Below, piece after piece: positions 55,856 through 64,000 of a stretch of DNA of 64,000 bases; position 1 is the stretch's first letter, and each line of letters begins with the position of its first letter. The stretch is from Salinimicrobium marinum (GTDB lineage: Bacteria > Bacteroidota > Bacteroidia > Flavobacteriales > Flavobacteriaceae): NCBI RefSeq assembly GCF_014651535.1, contig NZ_BMXB01000002.1, positions 124,001 to 188,000 on the forward strand. Direction: 5' to 3'. Under the pieces are notes generated by a model that saw nothing but the letters and a program-made list of their open reading frames with translations, did no database searches and was not told the DNA's origin. The position numbers were made by a program, and so were the translations under genes.

Positions 55856-56794
55856 ATGCCATTTAATGATTTCAAGGTTTCTGTAATTGTGCCAGTTTAT
55901 AATGCCGCTCAATTTTTATCTCATGCCGTAGAATCTGCTGTTCATATGGAGCAGGTAGGGGAGGTAATCCTTGTGGAAGACAATTCCCCTGATAATGCCC
56001 TGGAAATTTGTCAATCATTGGAAAAAGAATATGATAAAATTAGATTGTTTCAGCATCCCAATGGGGAGAATCGTGGGGCATCAGCAAGTCGAAATCTTGG
56101 AATTTCAAAATCGAAATATGACTATATAGCTTTTCTTGATGCAGATGATTGGTACCTGCCCAACAGATTTGAAAATGACAAAGAAGTTTTTTCAGAACAT
56201 GCAAATGCTGATGTTGTTTACTCTTCTGCGCAATCGGGACAAAATAACACTACTCCTTTAAAGAATGCAAAAATCGGTGATCCAAGAAAGATCATTGGTG
56301 AGAATGCAAAACCAAAGGAATTTTATAAGTTTTCTCTTCTCGTAAAACAACAACATCCATCTTTTCATACGAACACTTTAACCATTAGGAAAAAATTTCT
56401 CCTCGAAGATAAACCTTTCGACGAGCGGCTTAGATTACATCAGGATTCGGAACTGTGGAGACGATTATTAAGGCGTGGTAACTTTTTTGCAGGAAAACTA
56501 AAAGAACCTGTAGCAGTGATTAGGGAACATGAGGATAACAGAATCACTTCGCGAACGGTAAAATCGAGGTTGTTGATGTATGCTGTATTTATTGAAAATG
56601 TAGGAGTGACTAATATGTACGGCTTTGAAAAAAAATATCATTTAAAAGAAATTCTTCGTGCCCAAAGCAAACTTCTCGAGAGTAATTGGAAACGGAGAAT
56701 ATTTTTTTATTCACAACTGGCTCTTTCTTTGCTGCAAATGGATAGCTTCTTAAAAAGCTTTAGTAGTAACTATCTCTCTAGGCATGAAAATTAG
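55856..56794 (+). CDS. GT2-family glycosyltransferase
   Basis: The protein has 312 residues. The GT-A pattern is clear: VSVIVPVYNAAQFLSHAVES, LVEDNSPDNALEIC, GASASRNLGISKSKYDYIAF and LDADDWYLP (DXD-like DADD). A later RLHQDSELWRRLLRRGNF holds the catalytic-base region. It should transfer one sugar of the repeat unit on the cytoplasmic side. The donor cannot be told. It precedes the pseudaminic acid genes by 144 bases. Confidence 0.9.
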   Translation: MPFNDFKVSVIVPVYNAAQFLSHAVESAVHMEQVGEVILVEDNSPDNALEICQSLEKEYDKIRLFQHPNGENRGASASRNLGISKSKYDYIAFLDADDWYLPNRFENDKEVFSEHANADVVYSSAQSGQNNTTPLKNAKIGDPRKIIGENAKPKEFYKFSLLVKQQHPSFHTNTLTIRKKFLLEDKPFDERLRLHQDSELWRRLLRRGNFFAGKLKEPVAVIREHEDNRITSRTVKSRLLMYAVFIENVGVTNMYGFEKKYHLKEILRAQSKLLESNWKRRIFFYSQLALSLLQMDSFLKSFSSNYLSRHEN

Positions 56795-56876
56795 TTCTTC
56801 CTATAAATATTCTGCATATACAGGTGACATTCTTGTTCTAGTTGTTCCTGTTAAAGTATAATTAAAATAACGGCAG

Positions 56877-56911
56877 TTGCCCTGTTAGCCTATTTAAAGT
56901 TTTTATCTTTA
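56877..56911 (+). promoter_or_regulatory. Candidate promoter of the pseudaminic acid genes
   Basis: TTG at 56877-56879 and TATCTTTA at 56904-56911 resemble the flavobacterial consensus, with a 24-base spacer and a final A in place of G. Both differences make it a weak match. Confidence 0.3.
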
Positions 56912-56938
56912 ACAATTCTAAAAAAATTAAACTCATAT

Positions 56939-57955
56939 ATGTTGGATTTATCTGGTAAATCTGTCCTTATTACGGGCGGAACAGGATCATTGGGAAAAGC
57001 TTTAACTGCACATATTTTAAAACAATCCCCTCAAATTAAAAGGTTAGTAATTTTCTCCAGAGATGAGCAGAAACAATTTGAAATGGCTCAGGAATATCCT
57101 TCTTCAAAATTCCCTCAACTTCGTTTTTTTATTGGTGACGTAAGGGATTATGAAAGGGTGAAAAGGGCTTTTCGTGGGGTGGATTATGTGATCCACGCTG
57201 CGGCTATGAAACATGTTCCTATTGCAGAATATAACCCTATGGAATGCGTTAAAACTAACATACTGGGGGCGGAAAATATTATAAATGCGTGTACAGATTC
57301 AGGGGTTACAAGTGTCGTGGCATTATCTACGGACAAAGCGGCTGCACCCGTAAACTTGTATGGGGCTACGAAGCTTGCATCAGATAAACTTTTCGTAGCA
57401 GCAAACAATATTGTGGGTTCAAATCCTATCCGTTTTTCTGTAGTTAGATATGGAAATGTAATGGGTTCTAATGGTTCAGTAATTCCTTTTTTCCTAAAAA
57501 AAAGAAAAGAGGGCGTTTTGCCGATTACCGATCCTACCATGACTCGATTTAATATTTCATTACAGGGTGGTGTAGACATGGTAATGCATGCGCTTGAAAA
57601 TGCCTGGGGTGGTGAGATTTTTGTTCCGAAGATCCCTTCTTATAAAATCACAGATGTAGCCGAAGCTATTGGCCCTGAATGTGAAAAACCTGTGGTAGGT
57701 ATTCGTCCGGGTGAAAAGATACACGAAGAGATGATCACTTCTTCCGATTCTTTTTATACCTACGATCTGGGTAAATATTATGTTATAGTTCCTACCACCC
57801 ATCGTTGGAAGGTAGAGGATTTCATGAAGGAATTTAATGCTGAAAAAGTTGAAATGGGTTTCCGTTATAACTCCGGGGAAAATACCGAATGGGAATCGGT
57901 AGAAAGGCTTAGGGAGCTTATTAAGGAACATGTAGATCCTACTTTTGAAGCGTAA
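56939..57955 (+). CDS. pseB: UDP-N-acetylglucosamine 4,6-dehydratase (inverting)
   Basis: The protein has 338 residues. ITGGTGSLGKALTAHILKQS is the cofactor loop; AAMKHVPIAEYNPMECVKTN is the PseB hallmark (Met-Lys in place of the usual catalytic Tyr context), and LSTDKAAAPVNLYGATKLAS follows. It is the first step of pseudaminic acid synthesis: UDP-GlcNAc is dehydrated and epimerised at C5. RFNISLQGGVDMVMHALENA and RPGEKIHEEMITSSD support the call. It starts a tight gene run ending beyond the window. Confidence 0.95.
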   Translation: MLDLSGKSVLITGGTGSLGKALTAHILKQSPQIKRLVIFSRDEQKQFEMAQEYPSSKFPQLRFFIGDVRDYERVKRAFRGVDYVIHAAAMKHVPIAEYNPMECVKTNILGAENIINACTDSGVTSVVALSTDKAAAPVNLYGATKLASDKLFVAANNIVGSNPIRFSVVRYGNVMGSNGSVIPFFLKKRKEGVLPITDPTMTRFNISLQGGVDMVMHALENAWGGEIFVPKIPSYKITDVAEAIGPECEKPVVGIRPGEKIHEEMITSSDSFYTYDLGKYYVIVPTTHRWKVEDFMKEFNAEKVEMGFRYNSGENTEWESVERLRELIKEHVDPTFEA

Positions 57956-57964
57956 CAGGGGATT

Positions 57965-59170
57965 ATGAGGAAAATCATACCATACGGAAGACAGGATATT
58001 ACTGACGAAGATATTAATGCAGTAGTAGAAACTTTAAAGTCAGATTACCTAACACAAGGTCCCAGAATTGCAGAATTTGAAGAAGCATTTGCGGACTACT
58101 GCGGAAGCAAATATGCGGTTGCCGTTTCTAATGGGACGGCTGCTTTGCATTTATGTGCGCTTGCTTTAGGTGTTCAAAATGGTGATAAAGTAATTACAAC
58201 CCCTATCACTTTCGCTGCTTCTGCTAACTGCGTGAGATATTGCGGTGGGGAAGTGGTTTTTGCTGATATAGATCCTGACTCTTATTTGCTGGATATAAAT
58301 AAGGTTCGTGAACTTCTTGAAAATTCTCCTAAAGGAACTTATAAAGGCATCATTCCGGTAGATTTTGCCGGAAGGGCTGTAGATCTTGAGGCTTTTAGAA
58401 AGTTGGCAGATGAACATGGTTTGTGGATCATTGAAGATTCATGCCATGCGCCCGGTGGATATTTTGAAGATTCCAAAGGAAACAAGCAAATCTGCGGAAA
58501 TGGAAAATTTGCAGAACTTTCCATTTTTTCTTTTCACCCGGTGAAGCACATTGCCAGCGGGGAAGGCGGAATGATCACAACTGATAGTGAGAAGCTTTAT
58601 GAAAAGCTACTTCAGCTAAGGACCCACGGGATTGTAAAAAGCGATGAGAAATATCAAAATTCAATAGAATTTGCTGAAGGATCTTCTGTCATGTCGATCG
58701 GAGTCGAGACATACCCCGGATGGTATATGGAAATGCAGGATTTGGGTTACAACTATCGTATCACAGACTTTCAGGCAGCTTTGGGTTCCAGTCAGTTAAA
58801 AAGGGCTGATGAAGGCTTGGACCGGCGAAGAGAGGTGGCTTCCCAATATTATGAAGCTTTTAAAAATTCAGAATATATAAAAGGTCAGTCTGCCGTAATT
58901 GAAGGCCACGCCTATCACCTATATATTATTGAAGTTGAGAATCGTTTAGGATTGTACAACTTTTTGCGGGAACATGATATTTTTGCGCAAATCCATTATA
59001 TCCCTTGCCATCTTATGCCATATTACAGACAATTTGGCTGGAAAGAAGGTGATTTGCCCAATTCCGAAGAATATTATAAGCATTGCATAAGTTTGCCTAT
59101 GTTCCCAACCCTCACCAATGATGAACAATCTTTTGTTATTGAAAAGATAAATTCATTTTATGAAGGTTAG
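57965..59170 (+). CDS. pseC: UDP-4-amino-4,6-dideoxy-N-acetyl-beta-L-altrosamine transaminase
   Basis: The protein has 401 residues, a PLP-dependent DegT-type transaminase. IPYGRQDITDEDINAVVETL and GPRIAEFEEAFADYCGSKYA are PseC N-terminal marks; the PLP lysine is Lys-194 in FHPVKHIASGEGG. It adds the 4-amino group in step two of pseudaminic acid synthesis. It lies nine bases after pseB, and its last bases overlap the start of the aldo/keto reductase gene by 11 bases. Confidence 0.94.
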   Translation: MRKIIPYGRQDITDEDINAVVETLKSDYLTQGPRIAEFEEAFADYCGSKYAVAVSNGTAALHLCALALGVQNGDKVITTPITFAASANCVRYCGGEVVFADIDPDSYLLDINKVRELLENSPKGTYKGIIPVDFAGRAVDLEAFRKLADEHGLWIIEDSCHAPGGYFEDSKGNKQICGNGKFAELSIFSFHPVKHIASGEGGMITTDSEKLYEKLLQLRTHGIVKSDEKYQNSIEFAEGSSVMSIGVETYPGWYMEMQDLGYNYRITDFQAALGSSQLKRADEGLDRRREVASQYYEAFKNSEYIKGQSAVIEGHAYHLYIIEVENRLGLYNFLREHDIFAQIHYIPCHLMPYYRQFGWKEGDLPNSEEYYKHCISLPMFPTLTNDEQSFVIEKINSFYEG

Positions 59171-59996
59171 TGGAAAATTAGGTTTAGGAACGGTACAATT
59201 TGGATTATCTTATGGGATTTCCAATAAAAAAGGGAAAACATCTGCGGAAGAAGTACAGAAAATATTAAAATTAGCCAGGAATAGCGGCATCGAAATGCTG
59301 GATTCTGCATCTGCGTATGGCGATGCGGAAGAAGTTATAGGGAGAAACAATATTTCAGGTTTTAAGCTGGTGTCTAAATTTCTGCCTCCTTCTGGAGGGG
59401 AAAAGGTTAATGATCAGCTAGAGCGAAGTTTAAATAACCTCGAACTCAACCATTTGTACGGATACCTCGCCCACCGGCCCATGGAACTTTTAAACCATCC
59501 GGAACAGTGGGAGGAACTGCAAGCTTTAAAAGCTGAAGGAAAAGTGATGAACATCGGATTTTCACTTAATGAACCTGAAGAACTGGAAAATCTTTTGGAA
59601 AAAGGATTTGAGCCCGATTTGGTGCAGGTGCCTTACAATTATTTTGACCGCAGGTTTGAAAAGGCTATTAAAGAGTTGAAGGAGAAAGGCTGTGAAATCC
59701 ATACAAGATCTGCTTTTTTGCAAGGTTTATTTTTTATGGATCCCAATGAGCTTCAGGATTATTTTGCTGAAGTAAAACCTCTTCTAGAGCAGCTTCGGGA
59801 AATAGAACTCCTAAATGGTGCTTTATTAAAATTTGCCATGGAAAAACCTTTTATAGATAAGGTGATCACGGGGGTTGAGACTGAAGCGCAATTATTGAAA
59901 AATATCGACAGTATTGGAAAAGCACCTACTTTACCAGAACTTACTGAAACTATATCAGACAATATTCTAATACCCTCCAGATGGCCAAAAAGTTAA
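59160..59996 (+). CDS. Aldo/keto reductase in the pseudaminic acid run
   Basis: The protein has 278 residues. LGLGTVQFGLSYGISNKKGK and MLDSASAYGDAEEVIG (the Asp-Tyr of the catalytic tetrad) identify the aldo/keto reductase family; the lysine is in FKLVSKFLPPS. It uses NAD(P)H on a carbonyl, probably of a sugar. Such genes often accompany pse genes in Bacteroidota but their step is not fixed. It overlaps pseC and the next gene, so is in the same transcript. Confidence 0.85.
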   Translation: MKVSGKLGLGTVQFGLSYGISNKKGKTSAEEVQKILKLARNSGIEMLDSASAYGDAEEVIGRNNISGFKLVSKFLPPSGGEKVNDQLERSLNNLELNHLYGYLAHRPMELLNHPEQWEELQALKAEGKVMNIGFSLNEPEELENLLEKGFEPDLVQVPYNYFDRRFEKAIKELKEKGCEIHTRSAFLQGLFFMDPNELQDYFAEVKPLLEQLREIELLNGALLKFAMEKPFIDKVITGVETEAQLLKNIDSIGKAPTLPELTETISDNILIPSRWPKS

Positions 59997-60877
59997 GAAT
60001 AGGAGTGATAGGATTGAGTGAAGGAAATGGGCATCCATATTCTTGGAGTGCCATTTTTAATGGTTACAATCCCGAATTAATGAAAGATTGTCCATTTCCC
60101 GTGATCCCCGAATATCTTGCCAAACAAAATTTCCCGGAGGATAGCCTGGGGGAATTTGGTGAGGTTACCCACGTTTGGACGCAGGATAAAGAAGTGTCCA
60201 AACATATTGCTGCCGCTTCGAAGATCAAGAATGTGGTCGGGAATATGGAAGATATGATTGGGGAAGTAGATGCTGTTTTGCTAGCCAGGGATGACGCCGA
60301 GAACCACAAGGAGATGGCAAAGCCATTTTTAAAAGCAGGATTGCCAGTTTTTATTGACAAGCCTTTTGCATTAAGCATGGAGGACGCGGAAGAAATGTTA
60401 TCCTTGAGGACTTATGATACTCAAATCTATACTTGTTCTGCCATACGTTTTGCGGAGGAATTAAAACTGAACGAGGACGAAAAGAAGGAATTGGGCAGTA
60501 TAAAATATGTGGAAGCTTCCATTGGGAAATATTGGGATACTTATGCAATTCATGTCTTAGAACCCATTGTTGCTCAATTCCCGGAGCGCGGGAAATTAGT
60601 AGAGGTGAAAAGTATCCGGAATGGAGATATTCATCAGGGATTAGTTCAATGGGAAAATTTAAATGCCTATATTAAGGTGACCGGGACAGTAAAATCGCCT
60701 TTTGCTTTTACCTTTTGTGGAGCTGAAAACAGTATTACCAAAAAATTCAGTAGCACTTATGCATCTTTTAAAAGGTCGCTGTACGAATTTGTACAACAGG
60801 TGAACAATAAAACACAGCTAATAGAAACAGAAGAAACGCTAGAGTTGGTGAAAATTATTGAACAGGGAAGGGTATGA
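59981..60877 (+). CDS. Gfo/Idh/MocA-family oxidoreductase, first of two
   Basis: The protein has 298 residues. The start LRIGVIGLSEGNGHPYSWSA has a modified nucleotide loop (GLSEGNGH, not GxGxxG). DAVLLARDDAENHKEMAKPF and FIDKPFALSMEDAEEML are the family's cofactor/catalytic stretch (the Lys in DKPF equals the EKP lysine). The GxG change may weaken NAD binding. It overlaps the next, more typical member by four bases, and the two may work as a pair on one sugar. Substrate unknown. Confidence 0.75.
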   Translation: MAKKLRIGVIGLSEGNGHPYSWSAIFNGYNPELMKDCPFPVIPEYLAKQNFPEDSLGEFGEVTHVWTQDKEVSKHIAAASKIKNVVGNMEDMIGEVDAVLLARDDAENHKEMAKPFLKAGLPVFIDKPFALSMEDAEEMLSLRTYDTQIYTCSAIRFAEELKLNEDEKKELGSIKYVEASIGKYWDTYAIHVLEPIVAQFPERGKLVEVKSIRNGDIHQGLVQWENLNAYIKVTGTVKSPFAFTFCGAENSITKKFSSTYASFKRSLYEFVQQVNNKTQLIETEETLELVKIIEQGRV

Positions 60878-61797
60878 GGATATTGTTGATTGGTTTAGGT
60901 TCAATAGGTCGGCGGCATTTAGGTCACCTTGAAAAAATAGGCGGATTGGAGTTGGCTGCATTGCGTACCAAAAAAGGGGTGCTAAAGGAGGAAAATGGTA
61001 TAAAGGAATTTTATGAGCTTCAAGATGCACTAGATTTTGAACCTGATGGTGTGCTTATTTCCAATCCAACATCTTTACACGTGGAGACAGCAAAACCATT
61101 TCTTGAAAAAGGAATTAAAGTATTAATAGAAAAACCTATTGATACCTCTGTGGAGAATGCAGAAACCCTGCGATCTTATTCAGACTTGATCAGGATTGCT
61201 TATTGTATGAGGTTTCACCCGGTAAACCATTATTTAAAAAACCTTTTTCAGGAAGAACCTCCGTTCAAGGTAGGTTTCAAAAGGTCTTTTTATTTGCCCA
61301 AATGGCATCCGTATGCAGATTATAGAAAGGAATACACAGCGCAAAAATCTTTAGGTGGAGGTGTGATAAGAACCCTTAGCCACGAAATTGACCTTTCGCT
61401 GGATTGGTTTGGGGAACCTTCTGAAGTAAAGGGTGTAGTGGATAAAGTTTCTTTTTTGGAACTTGATACAGATGATTATGCATTTTTTACCACCAAGAGC
61501 AAAAACATAAGATTGAATTTTGAACTGGATTTCTTTTCCCCTGTGAACGTAAAAGTCTTTGAAGCTTTTACAGAAAAAGGAAAATACGAATGGGGATCCA
61601 ACGATATTTATTTCACCCCTTATGAAGGAGGTGAAAAAGAGAAAGTATTTTCACCTCCTTCCGAAGCATATACACAAATGTACCAGGACCAAATGGAAGA
61701 TTTCTGTGGTTTTGCTTCAGGAGGGACAAGTTTAAATGCTACCCTGGAAGACGGAATAAATGTTTTAAAAATTATTGAGCAAGTTGAAAACAGATAA
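60874..61797 (+). CDS. Gfo/Idh/MocA-family oxidoreductase, second of two
   Basis: The protein has 307 residues. RILLIGLGSIGRRHLGHLEK is a standard NAD(P) loop, and GIKVLIEKPIDTSVENAETL holds the catalytic EKP lysine. LGGGVIRTLSHEIDLSLDWF is a usual substrate-region motif. The sugar it acts on is unknown; placement inside pse genes suggests a modified pseudaminic acid or a related sugar. The gene overlaps the one before by four bases and ends inside the start of pseF. Confidence 0.85.
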   Translation: MRILLIGLGSIGRRHLGHLEKIGGLELAALRTKKGVLKEENGIKEFYELQDALDFEPDGVLISNPTSLHVETAKPFLEKGIKVLIEKPIDTSVENAETLRSYSDLIRIAYCMRFHPVNHYLKNLFQEEPPFKVGFKRSFYLPKWHPYADYRKEYTAQKSLGGGVIRTLSHEIDLSLDWFGEPSEVKGVVDKVSFLELDTDDYAFFTTKSKNIRLNFELDFFSPVNVKVFEAFTEKGKYEWGSNDIYFTPYEGGEKEKVFSPPSEAYTQMYQDQMEDFCGFASGGTSLNATLEDGINVLKIIEQVENR

Positions 61798-62476
61798 GAA
61801 AGTAGTTGCGGTAATCCCGGCGAGAGGTGGTTCCAAAAGGATCCCTAAAAAGAATATTGTAGATTTTAATGGGAAGCCAATGATAGCCTGGACCATTGAA
61901 GCTGCCAAAGAATCTGGTTTGTTTGAAAAAATCGTGGTAAGCACAGATTCTCCTGAAATAGCAGAAGTTGCCAAACAATATGGTGCAGAAGTACCGTTTT
62001 TGAGGGATTCAGCAGCCGATGACCATAGTCCTGTTAGCGAGGCAACTTTGCGGACTATTATACAACTGGAAGAAAAAGGTGAGTTTTACGACGAAGTAGT
62101 GCAGCTTTTTGCAGTATGTCCTTTAAGGGATGCTTCAGATATTACAAACAGTTATCAATTTTTTAAGGATAGAGCAGTACCTTTTGTTTTGTCCTGTTAT
62201 AAATATGTTTGGATGAACCCGTGGTGGGCGGTCACCCTGAATGAAAAAAATGAGCCTAATTGGATTCTTAAAGAAACCCGAAAAAGGTCCCAGGATTTGC
62301 CAGATCTTTTTTCCCCAACAGGGGCAATTTGGATTGCTAAAATTGAAGATCTAAAAAGGGACAAAACCTTTTACGGCAAAGGACATATTTTTTGGGAAAT
62401 GGACTGGAAAAAAGCAGTGGATATTGATAACAAAGAAGATGTGGAGTTGGCTACAGCTTTGAAAACTCTCTTGTAA
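61775..62476 (+). CDS. pseF: Pseudaminic acid cytidylyltransferase
   Basis: The protein has 233 residues. VVAVIPARGGSKRIPKKNIV is the CTP-binding loop of the CMP-sialic acid synthetase family, followed by DFNGKPMIAWTIEAAKESGL and AVCPLRDASDI. It activates pseudaminic acid to CMP-Pse. Start is uncertain: no ATG is nearby; TTG at 61775 or 61784 both fit, giving MSKLKT or MKT. Both overlap the previous gene. Neighbours favour PseF over the sialic acid enzyme NeuA. Confidence 0.88.
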   Translation: MSKLKTDKKVVAVIPARGGSKRIPKKNIVDFNGKPMIAWTIEAAKESGLFEKIVVSTDSPEIAEVAKQYGAEVPFLRDSAADDHSPVSEATLRTIIQLEEKGEFYDEVVQLFAVCPLRDASDITNSYQFFKDRAVPFVLSCYKYVWMNPWWAVTLNEKNEPNWILKETRKRSQDLPDLFSPTGAIWIAKIEDLKRDKTFYGKGHIFWEMDWKKAVDIDNKEDVELATALKTLL

Positions 62477-62496
62477 ATTGTTTCGCTAGTTCTTAT

Positions 62497-63033
62497 ATGA
62501 AAACGAAGGATATATTTATTGAAAGGCTACAAGAACTGGAGGCTCCAGAAGGGTTTGCTTGGGAGCTAATAAATAAAAGCCACGCCCCTGTAGTGGTAAA
62601 ATGGAGGAACGATCCAGCCATTCTTTCCTTTATGGAAATGGACAACAAGTTAAAGCTCGAAGATCAAATTGCATTTCTTGAAAACTATTGTTTATATGAT
62701 AGGGTAGATATTATTCTTTTCTCTAAGAATAAGCCAGTAGGAGTATTCAATATTAAAAATTTGGATTCCCAGCCAGAATATGGTGCAATTATAGGGGAAG
62801 CTGAGTATAGGGGGAAAGGTCTGGGGACGAAGGTAAAATTGCTGATTTTTAAGTATTGGTTTTGCACCTTAAATAAAGAAACAATTTATTCCAGGAATAA
62901 AAAGTTGAATGAGAAGATAATAAAATCCAATATTTCCTGGGGATTTGAAAAATTTGGGGAGGATGAGGATCTTGTATTGCTAAAATTGGAAAAAGATGAT
63001 TTTATAAATGTAAGCCTCAAAAAGTTCAATTAA
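62497..63033 (+). CDS. pseH: UDP-4-amino-4,6-dideoxy-N-acetyl-beta-L-altrosamine N-acetyltransferase (GNAT)
   Basis: The protein has 178 residues. NKSHAPVVVKWRNDPAILSF is the PseH-like N-terminus, and GEAEYRGKGLGTKVKLLIFK the acetyl-CoA loop of the GNAT fold. It would acetylate the 4-amino group in step three. It ends with a TAATG overlap onto pseG. The call depends on neighbours because GNAT proteins are diverse. Confidence 0.85.
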   Translation: MKTKDIFIERLQELEAPEGFAWELINKSHAPVVVKWRNDPAILSFMEMDNKLKLEDQIAFLENYCLYDRVDIILFSKNKPVGVFNIKNLDSQPEYGAIIGEAEYRGKGLGTKVKLLIFKYWFCTLNKETIYSRNKKLNEKIIKSNISWGFEKFGEDEDLVLLKLEKDDFINVSLKKFN

Positions 63034-64000
63034 TGAAAGTCTTTTTTCTGACAGAATATTCAAAAAGCGTTGGTTTTGGGCATTTAAGCAGGTGTTCATC
63101 CCTGGCAGATGCATTTCAAGAGAAAGGGTATGAAGTTGAGTTTTTGATTAGAGAGTGGAAGGATGAAGCATTGAACCTGGATTATCCAAAGAAAAAGGTG
63201 GAATGGCAGAATACCGAAGAAATAAGGAGGTTGGTTTCAAAAGAAGACCTTATTGTTTTCGATTCTTATAGGGTCCCCGTGGAAACCCTTGACAAAATTG
63301 CAGCAGAATTTCCCTATGTGTTATCTATAGCTGATTCAAAACTGAATTTTTCAAACAATGGTGTTGTAATACTTGGAAGTGTGTATGGAAAAGAAATGGA
63401 CTTTTCTTCTTCCGGTAAAAATAAACTTGATTTCCTGGCAGGACCAGAATATATGCTTTTCAGAAAAATATTTTGGAACATTGAAAAAAAGAAACTGCAA
63501 AATACTATTGAAACAGTTCTCATTAGTTTAGGAGGGCATGCAAATAGCGAAGTGCTCGAGAGGGTGATTGCAACATTATCTCTTTATTTGAACAATGCGG
63601 TTATCAAAATACTTGGCAATGCTGATATTCAGGTGCCGGATAGGGTTGAAAGGTTGGGTTTTCTAAATCCTTTAGATTTGTTGGAGGAATATAAAGCAGC
63701 CGACCTTATAATCACTAACGGAGGACAAAGCCTTAATGAGGTGATTTTGTTGGGCATTCCGGCAATAGGTATTTCTTTAGTCGATAACCAAAACAAGAAT
63801 ATACAAACCTGGAACGAAAGGGGTATATTAAAGAATAATATAAATGTAGGTTCTGAGGATTTTCCGAAGGAGTTGGAAGATGCAATAATCGAGATTAAAG
63901 ATCTTTCAAAGCGGATAGAACGTACTGCAAGAGGAACTGATATGGTTGACTATAAAGGGGCTTTAAGAGTAGTAGAGTATATAAAGAAGAAATGCGCCAA
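63033..64000 (+). CDS. pseG: UDP-2,4-diacetamido-2,4,6-trideoxy-beta-L-altropyranose hydrolase, cut off by window end
   Basis: An open frame of about 322 residues runs to the right edge. KVFFLTEYSKSVGFGHLSRC at the start carries the catalytic histidine of PseG (GFGHLSRC), and SLGGHANSE with ITNGGQSLNEVILLGIP match the UDP-binding side of a GT-B-like fold. It removes UDP in step four. It starts on the last base of the pseH stop codon (TAATG). pseI, needed for the final condensation, is not inside the window and probably follows. Confidence 0.9.
   Translation, partial: MKVFFLTEYSKSVGFGHLSRCSSLADAFQEKGYEVEFLIREWKDEALNLDYPKKKVEWQNTEEIRRLVSKEDLIVFDSYRVPVETLDKIAAEFPYVLSIADSKLNFSNNGVVILGSVYGKEMDFSSSGKNKLDFLAGPEYMLFRKIFWNIEKKKLQNTIETVLISLGGHANSEVLERVIATLSLYLNNAVIKILGNADIQVPDRVERLGFLNPLDLLEEYKAADLIITNGGQSLNEVILLGIPAIGISLVDNQNKNIQTWNERGILKNNINVGSEDFPKELEDAIIEIKDLSKRIERTARGTDMVDYKGALRVVEYIKKKCA

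Overview
The window looks like chromosomal DNA of a marine-type member of the Bacteroidota, most likely family Flavobacteriaceae. The reasons are low GC, few Shine-Dalgarno sequences, several -7 elements of the form TAnnTTTG, many lipoproteins and SIMPL, TlpA/DUF4369, LacI, astacin and metallophosphoesterase-barrel genes of the flavobacterial kind. No rRNA, tRNA or CRISPR array was seen. Function calls come from motif recognition by eye, with no database search.

Region 1 (1-5284, minus strand): a cut-off M1-like metallopeptidase, a structured RNA candidate, a LOG-family phosphoribohydrolase and uvrA. Region 2 (5533-14575, plus strand): a LuxR-type regulator with an unusual receiver-like domain, four tandem paralogous lipoproteins with a shared cysteine-bearing N-terminal module and different C-terminal tails, then an astacin-type metalloprotease lipoprotein. 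The lipoprotein array is the best candidate for an undescribed system: C-rich motifs recur upstream of the regulator and of the first lipoprotein, and a run of nine C residues lies in the presumed leader of the array.

Region 3 (14580-32946) is mostly housekeeping: ggt, acpH, glmM, a lipid A-type acyltransferase, rhomboid protease, SIMPL protein, TlpA-like lipoprotein, a large GAF-like protein, an HD phosphohydrolase fused to a PycTM-like membrane domain, a metallophosphoesterase fused to an outer-membrane barrel, MscS, Dps, two small proteins and a LacI regulator.

Region 4 (33102-64000) is a large surface-glycan locus, cut off at the right edge. It encodes four nucleotide-sugar routes: UDP-GlcNAc to UDP-GalNAcA (wbpP, wbpO); UDP-Glc to UDP-GlcA and UDP-GalA (ugd and a 4-epimerase); glucose-1-phosphate to TDP-Fuc4NAc (rfbA, rfbB, wecE, wecD) with a WecF-like transferase; and pseudaminic acid (pseB, C, F, H, G with an aldo/keto reductase and two Gfo/Idh oxidoreductases; pseI not seen). 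PAPS-making genes (cysC, D, N) with cysQ sit inside, suggesting a sulfated glycan. A PglK/MsbA-like ABC flippase, glycosyltransferases and an AsnB-like amidotransferase complete it. Two decayed genes, a membrane-protein remnant and an IS21-type transposase remnant, mark past rearrangement. A capsule, O-antigen or protein-linked glycan are all possible products.
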